Source: an uncultured Selenomonadales bacterium
GTDB taxonomy: Bacteria; Bacillota; Negativicutes; Selenomonadales; Selenomonadaceae
Direction of reading: 5' to 3'
DNA: 47,601 nucleotides
NCBI GenBank assembly: GCA_937877545.1
Contig: CALFJE010000144.1
Span: 1 to 47,601 of the forward strand
The notes beneath the pieces are model-generated. The model had not been told where the DNA came from and did not search any database. It worked only from the letters and a program-made list of their open reading frames with translations. Each line of letters opens with the position of its first letter. Within the stretch, counting starts at the first letter, position 1. This document shows, piece by piece, positions 37,201 to 42,254 of this stretch. The position numbers were made by a program, and so were the translations under genes.

Positions 37201-40200
37201 CGCGTCTCTGCGCCGGGATTATATTTTACCGCCGCTTTCTCTAATTCGTCTAACCTGTCGTCTTCCCAACGATAAATGCCAAATATCTCATCCGTAGCCT
37301 TCCGCATGTCGGCTTTGCTTGTCTGTGGTGACGCAACTGTTTCCAAAAGTTGGTCGACGTAGGCTTTCAAATTCGGGTGCGCGTCAGCCTTAACTTTGTC
37401 ATACAGTTCGCGTCGTATCGTGCCTATCGTTTTGAAATTCTTGCTGTCCACCTCGAAAGCATTCACTATGGCGCGTTCGGTCTCTTCCCCTCTGGTCTTA
37501 GTCAACACCTTGGCTCTGCTGTCTTTGTTTTGAGCACGAGAGACGTTTTGGCTATCGTTCACCAATTCATCATAGGCGGCTTCTATCTGCGACGCGATAC
37601 TGTCCGCGAATTCTTTCCCGAATGTCTTTTCAACATCGCTCTGTATTTTTTCCAAGCTTGCCTTGCCGTGATTCTTGAAGAATAAATATTCAACGCGGTC
37701 GTTCAGCGCAGTCTTTTGCCGCCATTCGTCGTCCGTCATAAGTCCTTCGTGCGGCGCGTTCAATATCGCCTCTGCCTGCTTGTATATTCCCTCGCCCGAA
37801 ATTTCGCCATAGTCCACCTTGTTAATGAGGGCGTAAACTTCGCTATGTATTTTTTCCGCTACGGTTGGGTTTGCCGATTTGAATACGCTTTGATTAAGTT
37901 GAGCTTTATACGGGCGCGCCCACTCTTGCAGGAGCTTGAACGTCGCCCATTGCTCCAATCTGCCCGCGCTTCGACCCAGCAGTGAAGATTCGTTGTTGAC
38001 CAGCCGAGCACCTCTGCCGTCGTTTATTGCCTTTATCTCTCGTTCGACATCCGCCTTAAGCACGGGAAATTTTTCCGCGATTTTCTTCAGCCGCGCTATG
38101 CCCTCCGCCGGATTAAATTCTTTGGCTCTTTTCTCCTTAAATTTACGAAGCGTGTCGTAGTAAAGTTCACGCGCCGAATCTTTTTCTTCGTCGGTGCCGT
38201 TGAGCAATTTGTTCGCCGTCTCGATTGCCTCGTCGGGAGCTATGACGCCTGCCGTAACCATTTCCGAAAGTTTTCGTGCCATATGCGTCGGAGGATTGAT
38301 TGCTGCTTGATAGCCGTGCGATTCTTTATTCCATTCCTCAATCAAGCCGTCGATTTCCGAGGCGGCTCTTTCCGCGTCGCGCTGTTCAGCTTTGGACGGG
38401 GCTTGTTTGTCTTTGTCAGCGGCTTTCGTCGGAGCAGTCTCTTCCGTTTTAAAGCCGATAAAATCTCCTTGCCTGTCGAATTGCGCACGACTCAGCCAAA
38501 CATCCACCTTGCCCGATTCAATGTCCGCGTCGATTGCTTTCATGTTATAACTATCGTCGCTGTAAATTACGCTCGCGCCGTCTATCTCGTGATTCATCAG
38601 TTGCCACAAGATTTTTTCCTTGTGCGGATTTTCCTCTGCCGCCGTCAAGTAAGCTTTTATCTCAGCCTCTTTGACCTCCGGCAACAGCTCCCTAAGCTTA
38701 GCGAACGCTTTGACCTTTGTAATTTCCTCATACTGCGCTCCATACGCATGATTTGCCTTACTCTCAAGGTCGTTGATTTTCTTGCGCCGCGCTTTGTATT
38801 CGTCATCGCTGATTTTGCCTGCGTTGTGCATTACGTCGAACGCCCGCTTCATCACGAAAAAGCTGTACCATGCGTCGTCGTTCGCCTTTTGGTCTTCGGG
38901 CGTGACCTCTACGTTTTGGATTCTGTTTTGTATGGCAAGCAGAATATCTGCTTCGCGCTCCCTGTCGGCATTGCCAAACTCGTCCGCCTTGAGCAGGGCT
39001 CCTTGAACGATTTCCCTTACTTTGTGCGCCGTTTCGCGAATGTCAAGCTCGCCCGCCTCGTAAGCCGACCATGCCGCCTTTATCGCCTCGTATGCACGCT
39101 TGAATTTCTCGCTCAGATTTTGCGGCAAATTTAAGTTTCTGAACGGATTAAAGTTTGCCGTAAGCGTTTCCGTCTCTTCGACCTCGACGGGCGTTTTGTC
39201 CTCCGCCTTCGATTCAAAACGACGTTCAAGCTCCGTGACTGCCGCGTATGCTTGATTCTGTGCCTCGGCTTTTGTCAAGGTGCCGTCGTCGAATTGAGCC
39301 GCTATCGTGTCGAACTTGTCCATAAGCTCGCCCGCAATTTCTTCCGCTTGAGCTTGCGTCAATGAGCCGTCCTTGAGCTTTGCCGTGACCTTATCGCCCA
39401 AAGTTTTTACCGCTTCGCGGAACCACGCAGGTAACTTCGTCGAAATGGCATCGCGATTGAATATGGCAAGCGGATTGTCCGTAAACGTCTGCGCCGTAAC
39501 TTTGCGACCGAAATAATCATCGAGAGTCCGCTTGAAGTTTTGGGCGGAGTCCTTGTCCTTGAAGTGAAACGTGCCGTCGCTGTGATAATAATTTCCGCCA
39601 AAGTATTGCGCCACGGCTATGAAAAGTTTTTGCGTATCCCACAATGAATTTTTGTTCGGGAACGTGCCGACCGGTTTGACGCGCCACACGCCCTGCTTGT
39701 TCTGTGCCATGTCGACCTTGCTGACTTTGACGCCGTCGGGCAACTTAATGTTCTTAAGTTCCGCCAAAGGATTTTTCTCTGCCGCCGCGACCGATTTCCG
39801 TCCAAAATAAGGTAAATGTCCGTTGTCCATGAAAAACTTTGCCGCACGTCTGAATTCCCAAGGGGCGTTCGGTGCCTCGAACTTGAACAGCGTATTGCCC
39901 GCTGAATTTTTCTCTGCCTTGCCACCCAAAGCCTCCGCCAGCTTTGTCAGTTGCGTCAACGTCGCCGAATCATTTTTCATGCCCTCGAAGTAAACGGTCT
40001 TGTCTTTTATTATGGGATGAGATTGCGCTGTCGACTGCTCGGTTTGAATGCCCGCCTGCTGTATTGCCTTGAGCGGCGCGATTATGTACCGCTTCAAATA
40101 ATCCAGATACTCACTCTCGCGCTTGTTGAGTTTCATCGCCGATTCGTCAAGTTCGCCCTTCGCCATGCCCTCGACGACTTCAAGGCGTGTCAGCTCCCGT

Positions 40201-42254
40201 CCGTCAATTTTTACCTTGCGGTTTAACTGTTCGTCAAACTTTTTATCCTTATAGTCACCCTTGAATCTTTCCAGCGCACTTTGGTTGCCATAAACTAATG
40301 CACCGTCGGGATAAATTATTTCAGTCTTGTCGCTCGGAGCCGTTTGTGTTATATTTTCTTTGGAAGGAATATTAGTCTTCGCATTGGCGCCTTGGTAGCC
40401 GACACCGCTTTTATCGTCGGTCAACCGCATAAGCGAGCCCGTTGCGGTATCGGGTGACGAATGTGTGCTGTCGTCAAAGATTAGTATTCCTTCCACGTTT
40501 TTGCTACTTTTGGAATAAGCGGTAATGATTCGGTAATAACCGTCAGCACCTTTTTCCAGCTCCAAATCCACGGGCATGAAATTATCCGAGTGCCCCGCCT
40601 CGCCGTTACTGCACAAAAGAAATCTGTTCAAATTGCCGGTATCGGCGCGACTGTAAATTTTATTGATGTTCTGTAAGATATTTTCAACATACGAAATTGA
40701 ATCCGCGAAGCCTTTGCGTTTCATCTCCGCCAAATGTTTTACCGTCAAGTGAATATATCCAAATTCACCGTTGCCGACTTGTAAACGAACGGGCGCGGCT
40801 TTAACTATCCCGTCGGTCTCACGTTCAATTTCGGCAGTTATCGCGCCAAAATCGCGCTTGCCGTCCGCGTCGACAATGAAGTCGTAGATATTGCTGTCCT
40901 GCAATGGTTTGCCCGTCTCCGTACGATAACCTTCGGGTAGTTCGACGCCCGCCGTGTTGTCGGCTTTTTTATTTTCTTGATTCGGTTTGTCGCGTTTGCC
41001 GTAAAAAGCCGTCCGCACCGCTTTGCAGAAAACGGCAAGGCTCTCTATGTCGTTGAACTTGAACGTTTTGCCGTCGAAGGTGCCGCCGAGGGCGTCTGCC
41101 ATTTTTTGAAGTGATTCTAACTTGTCTGCGTCGATGTCCTTGCTGAAATACGCGCTGAATGTGCCGTCGCTTTCTCGTTGCCCGTAAATCTTACCAAGCG
41201 ATTCTTCTTTCTTCGGACGGCGATTTTCAAGATACTCCGCTTCCAACAAAGCTTGAGCACGTTGCTCTATCGACTCTGAACTGTCACGCTGCGGCGCAGC
41301 TTCAAATTTGCTTGTGAGATTCAAATCAGCGGATTCGCCCTTGCGGAGCATGTTCCCGAAAAAGTCTTTCACCGTTTGATAATCTGCTTCACTGCTATAT
41401 TCTATTTCGCCGTTGACATACTTTATCATATCCGCTTTTGCAAAAGTGTTGATAAAATTGCCTATCGCTTGCTTGAGCCTGCGAATACCCATATTCAAAC
41501 TTTCAATGTGCGGTATCTCGATTCGGTAAACCATACGCAGAATTTTTTTCAAGCCTGTTATATCTCGTGCTTGAGAGAGTGGCTGCGTTACGGGCGACCC
41601 GTGATAATTCCCCTTCACGTCGTCCACAAAGGCGTCTCTGTCCGCCGCGCTCCCGAACAGAATTGTATTCCCGTCGTCGTAGTAATAGCCGCCGTATTCG
41701 TCTGCTATCTCTTCTATCCGCAAATATTCTTGTCGTGGCAATTCCCGCGTGAATTTTATTCCCGCTTGCTTTTTGCCTGTCTCGGGATTTACAAATTCGC
41801 CCGTTTCAAAAATCGAATCGCTCAACTCGGTATTTTTGGCAGGCGCGGCACTTTCCTCTTCCGAAGTTTCAGCCTTATCACTCGATTTCGCTTGCGCTAT
41901 GTTTTCTGCGGAAGTTTTTGCAGAGTCGTTTCGGGCGTTGAAGTTCGGGGATTTTGCATCGGACATCTGTGAAGCTTCTTTGATTTTGTAGAAAGTTTTC
42001 ACTTGCGCCTTGCTTTTCCCGCGTTCAACCAAAAGAATGTAACTCGTCCCGTTGCCGGCTTTAATCACCATTATGTTTTGATATCTTTGATTATCGTCTC
42101 GTTCCTTTGTCGCGCTGTCAAAATCATTTACCGCATCGTAAATCTCAGAAATGTTTTCAGGCTTAATATCGATTTGCCCGCGCCTGTCTTCGCCCTCACC
42201 GTGTTTATTTTTTATGTGACGTATATCAGCGGCAGTTATGAATACTGTTGTCAC
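22209..42254 (-). CDS. Giant phage polyvalent protein (6681 aa)
   Basis: One uninterrupted frame of 6681 codons. Domains in order: a Barnase/EndoU/RelE-like nuclease (~1-95, DIRHIKNKHG); a second nuclease-like domain (~450-625); two copies of a helical module (~1037-1200, ~1709-1868); an N6-adenine methyltransferase-like domain (~2296-2595) and SNF2-type helicase (~3028-3670); an ART-like domain (~4287-4540); HESMH (4606), HELQH (5107) and HEQFH (5534) zincin-like sites; and an LPD38-like C-terminus (~5735-6680, NPAFAFRNLIMD). The layout matches large polyvalent proteins of phages and conjugative elements and the DarB antirestriction proteins, thought to enter the host with phage DNA. Position next to virion genes supports ejection from the capsid. 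The GTG start at 42254 has no Shine-Dalgarno. Two small genes are nested inside in another frame. Confidence 0.9.
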   Translation of the reverse strand: MTTVFITAADIRHIKNKHGEGEDRRGQIDIKPENISEIYDAVNDFDSATKERDDNQRYQNIMVIKAGNGTSYILLVERGKSKAQVKTFYKIKEASQMSDAKSPNFNARNDSAKTSAENIAQAKSSDKAETSEEESAAPAKNTELSDSIFETGEFVNPETGKKQAGIKFTRELPRQEYLRIEEIADEYGGYYYDDGNTILFGSAADRDAFVDDVKGNYHGSPVTQPLSQARDITGLKKILRMVYRIEIPHIESLNMGIRRLKQAIGNFINTFAKADMIKYVNGEIEYSSEADYQTVKDFFGNMLRKGESADLNLTSKFEAAPQRDSSESIEQRAQALLEAEYLENRRPKKEESLGKIYGQRESDGTFSAYFSKDIDADKLESLQKMADALGGTFDGKTFKFNDIESLAVFCKAVRTAFYGKRDKPNQENKKADNTAGVELPEGYRTETGKPLQDSNIYDFIVDADGKRDFGAITAEIERETDGIVKAAPVRLQVGNGEFGYIHLTVKHLAEMKRKGFADSISYVENILQNINKIYSRADTGNLNRFLLCSNGEAGHSDNFMPVDLELEKGADGYYRIITAYSKSSKNVEGILIFDDSTHSSPDTATGSLMRLTDDKSGVGYQGANAKTNIPSKENITQTAPSDKTEIIYPDGALVYGNQSALERFKGDYKDKKFDEQLNRKVKIDGRELTRLEVVEGMAKGELDESAMKLNKRESEYLDYLKRYIIAPLKAIQQAGIQTEQSTAQSHPIIKDKTVYFEGMKNDSATLTQLTKLAEALGGKAEKNSAGNTLFKFEAPNAPWEFRRAAKFFMDNGHLPYFGRKSVAAAEKNPLAELKNIKLPDGVKVSKVDMAQNKQGVWRVKPVGTFPNKNSLWDTQKLFIAVAQYFGGNYYHSDGTFHFKDKDSAQNFKRTLDDYFGRKVTAQTFTDNPLAIFNRDAISTKLPAWFREAVKTLGDKVTAKLKDGSLTQAQAEEIAGELMDKFDTIAAQFDDGTLTKAEAQNQAYAAVTELERRFESKAEDKTPVEVEETETLTANFNPFRNLNLPQNLSEKFKRAYEAIKAAWSAYEAGELDIRETAHKVREIVQGALLKADEFGNADREREADILLAIQNRIQNVEVTPEDQKANDDAWYSFFVMKRAFDVMHNAGKISDDEYKARRKKINDLESKANHAYGAQYEEITKVKAFAKLRELLPEVKEAEIKAYLTAAEENPHKEKILWQLMNHEIDGASVIYSDDSYNMKAIDADIESGKVDVWLSRAQFDRQGDFIGFKTEETAPTKAADKDKQAPSKAEQRDAERAASEIDGLIEEWNKESHGYQAAINPPTHMARKLSEMVTAGVIAPDEAIETANKLLNGTDEEKDSARELYYDTLRKFKEKRAKEFNPAEGIARLKKIAEKFPVLKADVEREIKAINDGRGARLVNNESSLLGRSAGRLEQWATFKLLQEWARPYKAQLNQSVFKSANPTVAEKIHSEVYALINKVDYGEISGEGIYKQAEAILNAPHEGLMTDDEWRQKTALNDRVEYLFFKNHGKASLEKIQSDVEKTFGKEFADSIASQIEAAYDELVNDSQNVSRAQNKDSRAKVLTKTRGEETERAIVNAFEVDSKNFKTIGTIRRELYDKVKADAHPNLKAYVDQLLETVASPQTSKADMRKATDEIFGIYRWEDDRLDELEKAAVKYNPGAETRQEAEAVTEDETKAQTLETTANEKNPFDVEILDNAVTQSAEFKQTLRDMQDVWKAYQRGELDIRETAKKIDAAIEYYREKHDEYNVHVGSAVGSLWAIKRNVEDIMHSPEEKAKHDAGWEKFVALVDKITPLNRAGKLSNEEHAKLNKEIRRLVKQVQGNNITGQTAYERLKEKLPASITEEALADVEESGTGARFDDGHRDVEPAIRTGADEETRTQGRDKISDEDTGQQRPTGESVGARNSAANAENDRPVQTNDAGGASSRTGDGTGLRGDTGSVQSADGTERGRSRIPADVEIATELNGKPLRAEIPKSDKKLIYLVSEGIKNAYDLGKDTIEAINRMAESSHCETHQFYDNPPGGEFALYRFSKVNDAEEFKEALEKFINNKARQETEQRAREALKAAGLEESGAFESRGISIKVDSTQDGTKRVSIDLGKHGGLTNVDKAAYEKIAAALGAKQDEIHYRIFTCGEKIAPVLKRAFEIFLEQGVDGRITAAFEKLKSENNFTSEQLKWLDRIERYMHAGKAYGRLTPEGFQGGVGTPFEEIGGFERIDKILDNKLAEMLSKINEHVYDKKQAAKEYETAGHNFHITAESGIGEGGLKAKFKQNVDAIKLLKQLEAEGRKATPSEQAILAKFNGWGTLASAFSNDPKWAKENQQLRELLTPEEYAAAHGAITNAFYTSPEIASAMWRGLERMGFKGGRILDPSTGSGIFFGTMPTEFAAQSELVGVELDSLTGRIAQQLYQKADIEITGFQNRALPDNYFDLAISNVPFGSEVYRHDGKDYKLHDYFFAKATDKVRPGGLVAFITSTGSMLGKLRFGVQDKADLIAAFKLPSNAFDKNAATQVTSDILIFQKRADPSKPSEHAQEWREPDDIIADGKELYANEYFVKHPDHMIGKPIEDTLYSGRGRLALDGTGHDVAKELGDLMSKLPENIYTPIQHATTSTLDNTLLKLAATAQEGAFTAKDGKLYQKQGDNLVELTGKEAQTVKDYQSLRKALDALMAAQLDSSTAEEKLSTLRQKLNDNYDAFVANNGYVNAAKNVRLLGADPAFGHVAAIEDYSVDKKTKQVSASKADIFFKRVAGKEKEPASAGTAVDGLNISLNLRGRVDMNYISDLTGKSESELERDLGDLIYRNPLTNLHELAEEYLSGNVREKLAQAQKAARHNPAFKRNIEALEKVQPLDLTEHDIYPHLGATWIDSEYYEDFARHLLGNDLSAVRIHYSAAGVWAVEGFAIPGTNFYKWHVSRPRAPLNFFDLLEAAMNNKSVRVNDPKGNVDPVKTAEANQKLEDLRDAFEEWIWKDAARKKDLLAKYNVMFNSEVLRNYDGSHLTFPKTEGFPELSSDVKDKLYKHQKDAIWRIMQGKNTLLAHCVGAGKTWTMQIAAMEMKRMGLIRKPLFAVPNNITEQFALDFKKAYPKAKLLVLTSNELKDVNFDFTYDEKLNLSGRMQAPKSAIEVKTDETAAQKRERLATRRRTLSKIATGDWDGIIISHNLFQRLPVSPEAEKAFIQEQLDLLEREKRELTGGKEGTKGFEKQLQSAINHLKAKLQADVEAMRREIIMPFEELGIDQIFVDEADMFKNLGFVTNFTNRTKGQPKTVGISTSNATRSRDMYLKTKLLTKMRNGGGVVFATGTPISNTLNEIFTMQRYLDFQTLEEKGIYYFDGWAGNFARGVPGVELSTKGTGYDQVIRLKLTNLQALIKLYRKFADIKMPEDLPHLKRPKLKGDARTVVQIKPSKALKDFLEDVDKRAEAIQAGGVDPSEDNYLKINSELRKASLDMRLIDPSIPESEAGAKLAALCDTVTAKYKETAHVKGAQLIFLDMGIPKDEDLSQEAKTSEESALEAETSAEDVAMYKRIKDGLIKRGMPANQIAFVHEAKDAKQRQTLFKHVNDGEIRVIIGSTGKMGAGTNFQKHLVALHHLDCPWRPRDIEQREGRILRAGNQNAEVEIFTYVTKGSYDANMWEKVMQKKMMMDALLRGDPSIKEMPDFSKEALGYGDIKTRGLDNPLLQEQSRLFVELHRLKYFKKAYAQLQREKTAERKKISMQVQQTEQQIKNLKADIASKVDTRGDAFKMTIGDSEYTERAEAGKAFDKLIQTFNKTTSTKVGSIGGFDINMRVEFTQALRGGVLETVSKQVIVTLSNRGTYNVEPSLRSIEYFISQGIEKLQASAEKTLTRDKARIAALDSELAKPFDKQAELTATEKRLEAINAQLNIKGTPKAEASAMQIESPEADESWQKSWDAYERYEESLSDTEKTITDRGAFNLDGFNVDAAIYINWNADDSGHVLKADGNKTNFVVSYYVGESLGDLKDTFDDKLVLLAEAAGGQVQKSRGGSGKYQFEFDAYQDATNFATTIRAELEHFATEHANDRLQAEPTPAQFKVESLAEPELKDNTARITTKKAANGVTLYYDPQGKKISANKAWSLEDPTFSSAAGLSTQYESKDERVRELLLRYKAVDGASDLNSMHEWQNKRPAFHTDVFFRIGDQTRNATRYFETMEDALACAKFVYQNKGNVRISDIFVTPNGSYSNAENSVAHIDADGNGTIKSEASKTAEQINEAAQDPDTANALEQLGAKVENGKVTIPDAETRDAVVNHLETMEAWHGSPYSFNEFSTDSIGNGEGAQAHGWGLYFAAGRDTAEKYRQSLTPQSVKIKGKTARIGHKNGRVAWLYDNGQEVSRAEEIACFALFENHSDSQTAIKAIREFTLKKEPQDAQDAINLLQDGEIKTGSLFKVEIPDSALMLDEEKILSKQPPKVKAAVEEIATQRGITIKDDAKGREIYQAIAKTFEAGWGKFDADVIKMNPSNMAASQLLNERGVKGITYNGGKDKRCYVVFDDKAIKILEKLSLRGAGNTDIKNFVKPQDLTPQQKLLQRFGKRLGVRVEFFRNKNGNFHGAHARGITFLNVNSKMPLGKVFWHESMHWLKSNNPVLYRQLAKAAGITDAQRRAYLKETGRKDLKTRAEIDEEFLSDQMFDAAKRTGLLQSIAGKNRGLIERVVQWLKDTMNEFIDYFRNPQGKLTTAQAQAFAAEFGKIADKLVDANGKKIFRYNRRTGDIEIIGRRNVETRTNFVDKQAAFADNAPDLSQKVFDKYLTDGIMAMVRETVGKEISEHIDLSKMSDPVAREDARDRLPYIRQLLTYYNLREVQDNEAYKNRLATKIEYARRCFDNDERIRTESVRQMDGDKRQGGIREARSATVSKSNAQGIGSHVRGSDVGVSRSVSGGKSGARNHFLKLYNEIAMSERSNRRGVFSSARPSRYGRRVDDNQTDIPFDEKALAAEVEKAKREGTLKLSFAGERAQTANHEKLAEAQRMEADGKTRDDIFKKTGWIKGKDDKWRFEIPDSLDKINFDKLKRNGQATLGEVYDNPKLYEAYPALQNLQIFATDSVAALGAYSPLDDTIKISFHQNGDGRREQALIHELQHAIQQIEGFAVGASMYDEFYELSGGEMEADEAAQRAQALHDVKTKHNPAKDLPSRKKFLQLYNSATKEQRHALEKFIATENDYQSNDATIRKQARQRRRDIKKDLRESLGLDFFDFVKINQMLMALFQYHADLMESNAKQKAALGTPIIHTDSAIIKFGGKEYAMASMTEPDMKKAAVTVTGDEFGEYSDIKELRQKAIQYYKEHLQGTSVFNEKLGKIDIDENGLVEFTASGRKKVASTSAQEQKLLLVKYLPQLITNANEIQKADSIKERHKDDIFYYMKGSANINGATMPVHITLIKHNAGRIQFYNHSVEQMENAPVNSAEPVSSNEALGLPPVGASSDRNIAQTKFAGNGDLERMFAAAKVLTTSELTSQERKWVELGKSLGVQVKWIEAHTDLKGALQDGVIYLNRRANNSVAQTFWHEQFHLTAALKPKLYQDLLEYFTGNDAFTKEQLDAYREENNRPDLSDAAVIEEILSDNFGQVQKRVKLMQEMSASNPSLAGRFVAWLKYLADKIAATFRNPAGGMTTAQRDAFIKGISELADRVSSVDSAEHTGTKFASSISNSTAKLRDKIQNILTATKNERPRNHMRKLLERLSGYQIKTGHIAEGIDILVKDISKVIRTRRAYDWELILPAVGEQVAQRLNLNPTPELKNYIAGWLMDGEPNNTSQAAKDFQQAMRNADDMYRDQLLEVQSIFHEWNNRPSEQVVRDAQAFGKEGKPLSETAKGYFYDGYKQFVEELYPVQQLVEQIEADRGKKLAADENPFTILRNYRGIAGRAKIMIEEAGAVVINALKAAFPNVDFDKFKTVRMILESVDALDNIENRKQFSDYLLACSVKDLHRRNDANLRRQYEVRETIETLEDELDTLTDKGKIKATEKRIAKLQDELDGLKKKFYATPFDEKTCDGTIAKYKDKYGQAQKDIIAYQRTLLDIMVDSGVLSEDQKLGYIKNFPNHVPMFRKFDENEDKSFGDSLKAMTGSSRDVIAPLESIIKNTYDFIRRAEKNKAKCLLANLAREGGAGNIIEEVDNKKPNVGTVITFFENGEKKYLETDPAVVKAVNNLSVAQMSWFMKFLRVGTMILRNFATVFNPAFAFRNLIMDNQNAFLYCKYGWFSPADFVRGFLSVWNRDADYQEWMAMGGAQASFWSVDRDYTQASLDTLRKGRWGKYKSKPWQLLSALGEWSELGTRVGYFKKAKKALAEKNGGTIDRNILVEAALESRDLTDFARGGKGSRDWNSAVAFANAQIQGWDKFIRTFDPRNGKWKTADRQRAMFRLALGSILPTVLLFMLNHDEDWYEKDLPDWERQTHWCLGEHLRIPKGQDVGLRFFSNLTESILRSTASNDPKAFENWFKPVKDSFPDWCPTALQPIIECATNYDMFRKMPIVPQRQQRLSEHMQYDSHTSALAKALGDSSLAKWLAGETGISPAKIDRFLYGYTGKLGQDFLRFAENVTGARDFDYKGFTDLPIISGVKSGFLRVPYRNPRILTEYYETLDEQTKLHNEFKLTKKRPDGYDHNLYTRLEKAQKEMREFTKKERKLLDDPRLDADERDNRQLAIQKKRVALAEKVLR
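22600..25052 (-). other. Giant protein region: LPD38-like C-terminal domain
   Basis: Residues ~5735-6550, mostly helical, with a coiled coil (RETIETLEDELDTLTDKGKI), the signature FNPAFAFRNLIMDNQNAFL (~6195) and a hydrophobic segment (LALGSILPTVLLFMLNH). LPD38-like regions are typical C-termini of large phage polyvalent proteins; an ejection or DNA-transfer role is an inference. Confidence 0.6.
25060..28545 (-). other. Giant protein region: three HExxH zincin-like domains
   Basis: HESMH (His4606) and HEQFH (His5534) lie in two copies of one ~165-residue domain. Both show FWHExxH, then P-LY-L, AY-E--R-DL, EExLSD (likely third zinc ligand), FRNP-G--TTAQ and AF. Between them a different domain has HELQHAIQQIEGFAVGAS (His5107) followed by ELSGGEMEADEAA. 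All keep the two His and the Glu expected of active zinc metallopeptidases. Confidence 0.65.
27491..27685 (-). CDS. Nested small gene 2 inside the giant gene
   Basis: A 64-codon frame from ATG 27685 to TGA 27491, on the same strand as the giant gene but in another frame. GGAGGTG lies 8-10 nt before the ATG. The product begins MTSESELNLFDKWTETKDK, continues FVRLGLQLFPKATRKELEA and ends AAGKAAHETIS; it is acidic, helical and protein-like. In the giant frame the same bases encode a low-complexity stretch (GIGSHVRGSDVGVSRSVSGG). It uses the same relative frame as nested gene 1. It is not a recognised family. The case rests on the ribosome-binding site and on the contrast between the two frames; a chance open frame remains possible. 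Confidence 0.6.
   Translation of the reverse strand: MTSESELNLFDKWTETKDKAEFVRLGLQLFPKATRKELEATFEEAMSGYREVSAAGKAAHETIS
28640..29395 (-). other. Giant protein domain: ART-like (ADP-ribosyltransferase-like)
   Basis: Residues ~4287-4540. WHGSPYSFNEF (His4291), GWGLYFAAGRDTAEKYR and the late MAASQLLNERGVKGITYNGG resemble the H-Y-E-type ART fold found in polyvalent proteins. The catalytic Glu cannot be fixed by eye. Confidence 0.55.
31240..33180 (-). other. Giant protein domain: superfamily 2 (SNF2-like) helicase
   Basis: Residues ~3028-3670. YKHQKDAIWRIMQ leads to the Walker A motif GAGKT (3059-3063), the Walker B motif DEAD (3260-3263), FATGTPISNTLNE (motif III), STGKMGAGTNFQ (motif V) and REGRILRAGNQN (motif VI, ~3617). 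All motifs needed for ATP-driven translocation are present. Confidence 0.85.
34470..35370 (-). other. Giant protein domain: DNA methyltransferase
   Basis: Residues ~2296-2595. FNGWGTLA precedes the SAM-binding motif DPSTGSG (2389-2395) and the catalytic motif SNVPFG (2453-2458), a variant of the NPPF/Y motif of N6-adenine methyltransferases, with the second position occupied by Val. The domain is directly followed by the helicase, the DarB-like order. Confidence 0.75.
36311..36646 (-). CDS. Nested small gene 1 inside the giant gene
   Basis: A 111-aa frame, same strand, different frame from the giant gene. AGGAGG lies 9 nt before ATG 36646 and the frame ends at TAG 36311. The product looks like a real soluble helical protein: TDIETWNPQYARELTRKHG, then KGAIKFLMRILDNNDRLEKAL and ELAYEEIRALYNPP. 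The giant frame over the same bases (residues ~1870-1982) is Gly/Arg/Thr/Asp linker such as GASSRTGDGTGLRGDTGS. The 11-mer GCAGATGTTGA is present at both ends of the nested gene (36640-36650 and 36316-36326), exactly 324 bp apart, so the segment could have entered without disturbing the giant frame. The family is not recognised. Confidence 0.7.
   Translation of the reverse strand: MLKNQERAQGLMTDIETWNPQYARELTRKHGRKGAIKFLMRILDNNDRLEKALEQEILRQMPKTTDPFKRMTQEAQAHELATELAYEEIRALYNPPTEPNADAQEFLQMLR
40380..40905 (-). other. Giant protein domain: second nuclease-like domain
   Basis: Residues ~450-625 contain GEFGYIHLTVKHLAEMKRKG, then SISYVENILQNINKIY, YRIITAYSKSS and LIFDDST. The His plus strand-helix pattern resembles another class of phage Barnase/EndoU-like domain. 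The assignment is by pattern only. Confidence 0.4.
41970..42254 (-). other. Giant protein domain: N-terminal PBECR-type nuclease
   Basis: Residues 1-95 (TAADIRHIKNKHGEGEDRRG, then NDFDSATKERDD and NIMVIKAGNGTSYILLVERGK) fit the phage Barnase-EndoU-ColicinE5/D-RelE-like fold, a small RNase-type toxin domain often found at the end of polyvalent proteins. The His-rich first helix and the final strand are present, so the domain looks complete. Confidence 0.65.

Noticed and set aside
38283..39134. 283-codon open frame on the plus strand inside the giant gene
   Set aside because: It is antisense to clearly coding helical sequence, has Cys/Arg/Phe-rich composition and lacks a ribosome-binding site.
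15105..42250. Attachment-site direct repeats at the ends of the phage block
   Set aside because: No convincing repeat was seen by eye between the sequence after uvrC and the sequence before glgB, and no integrase is present.
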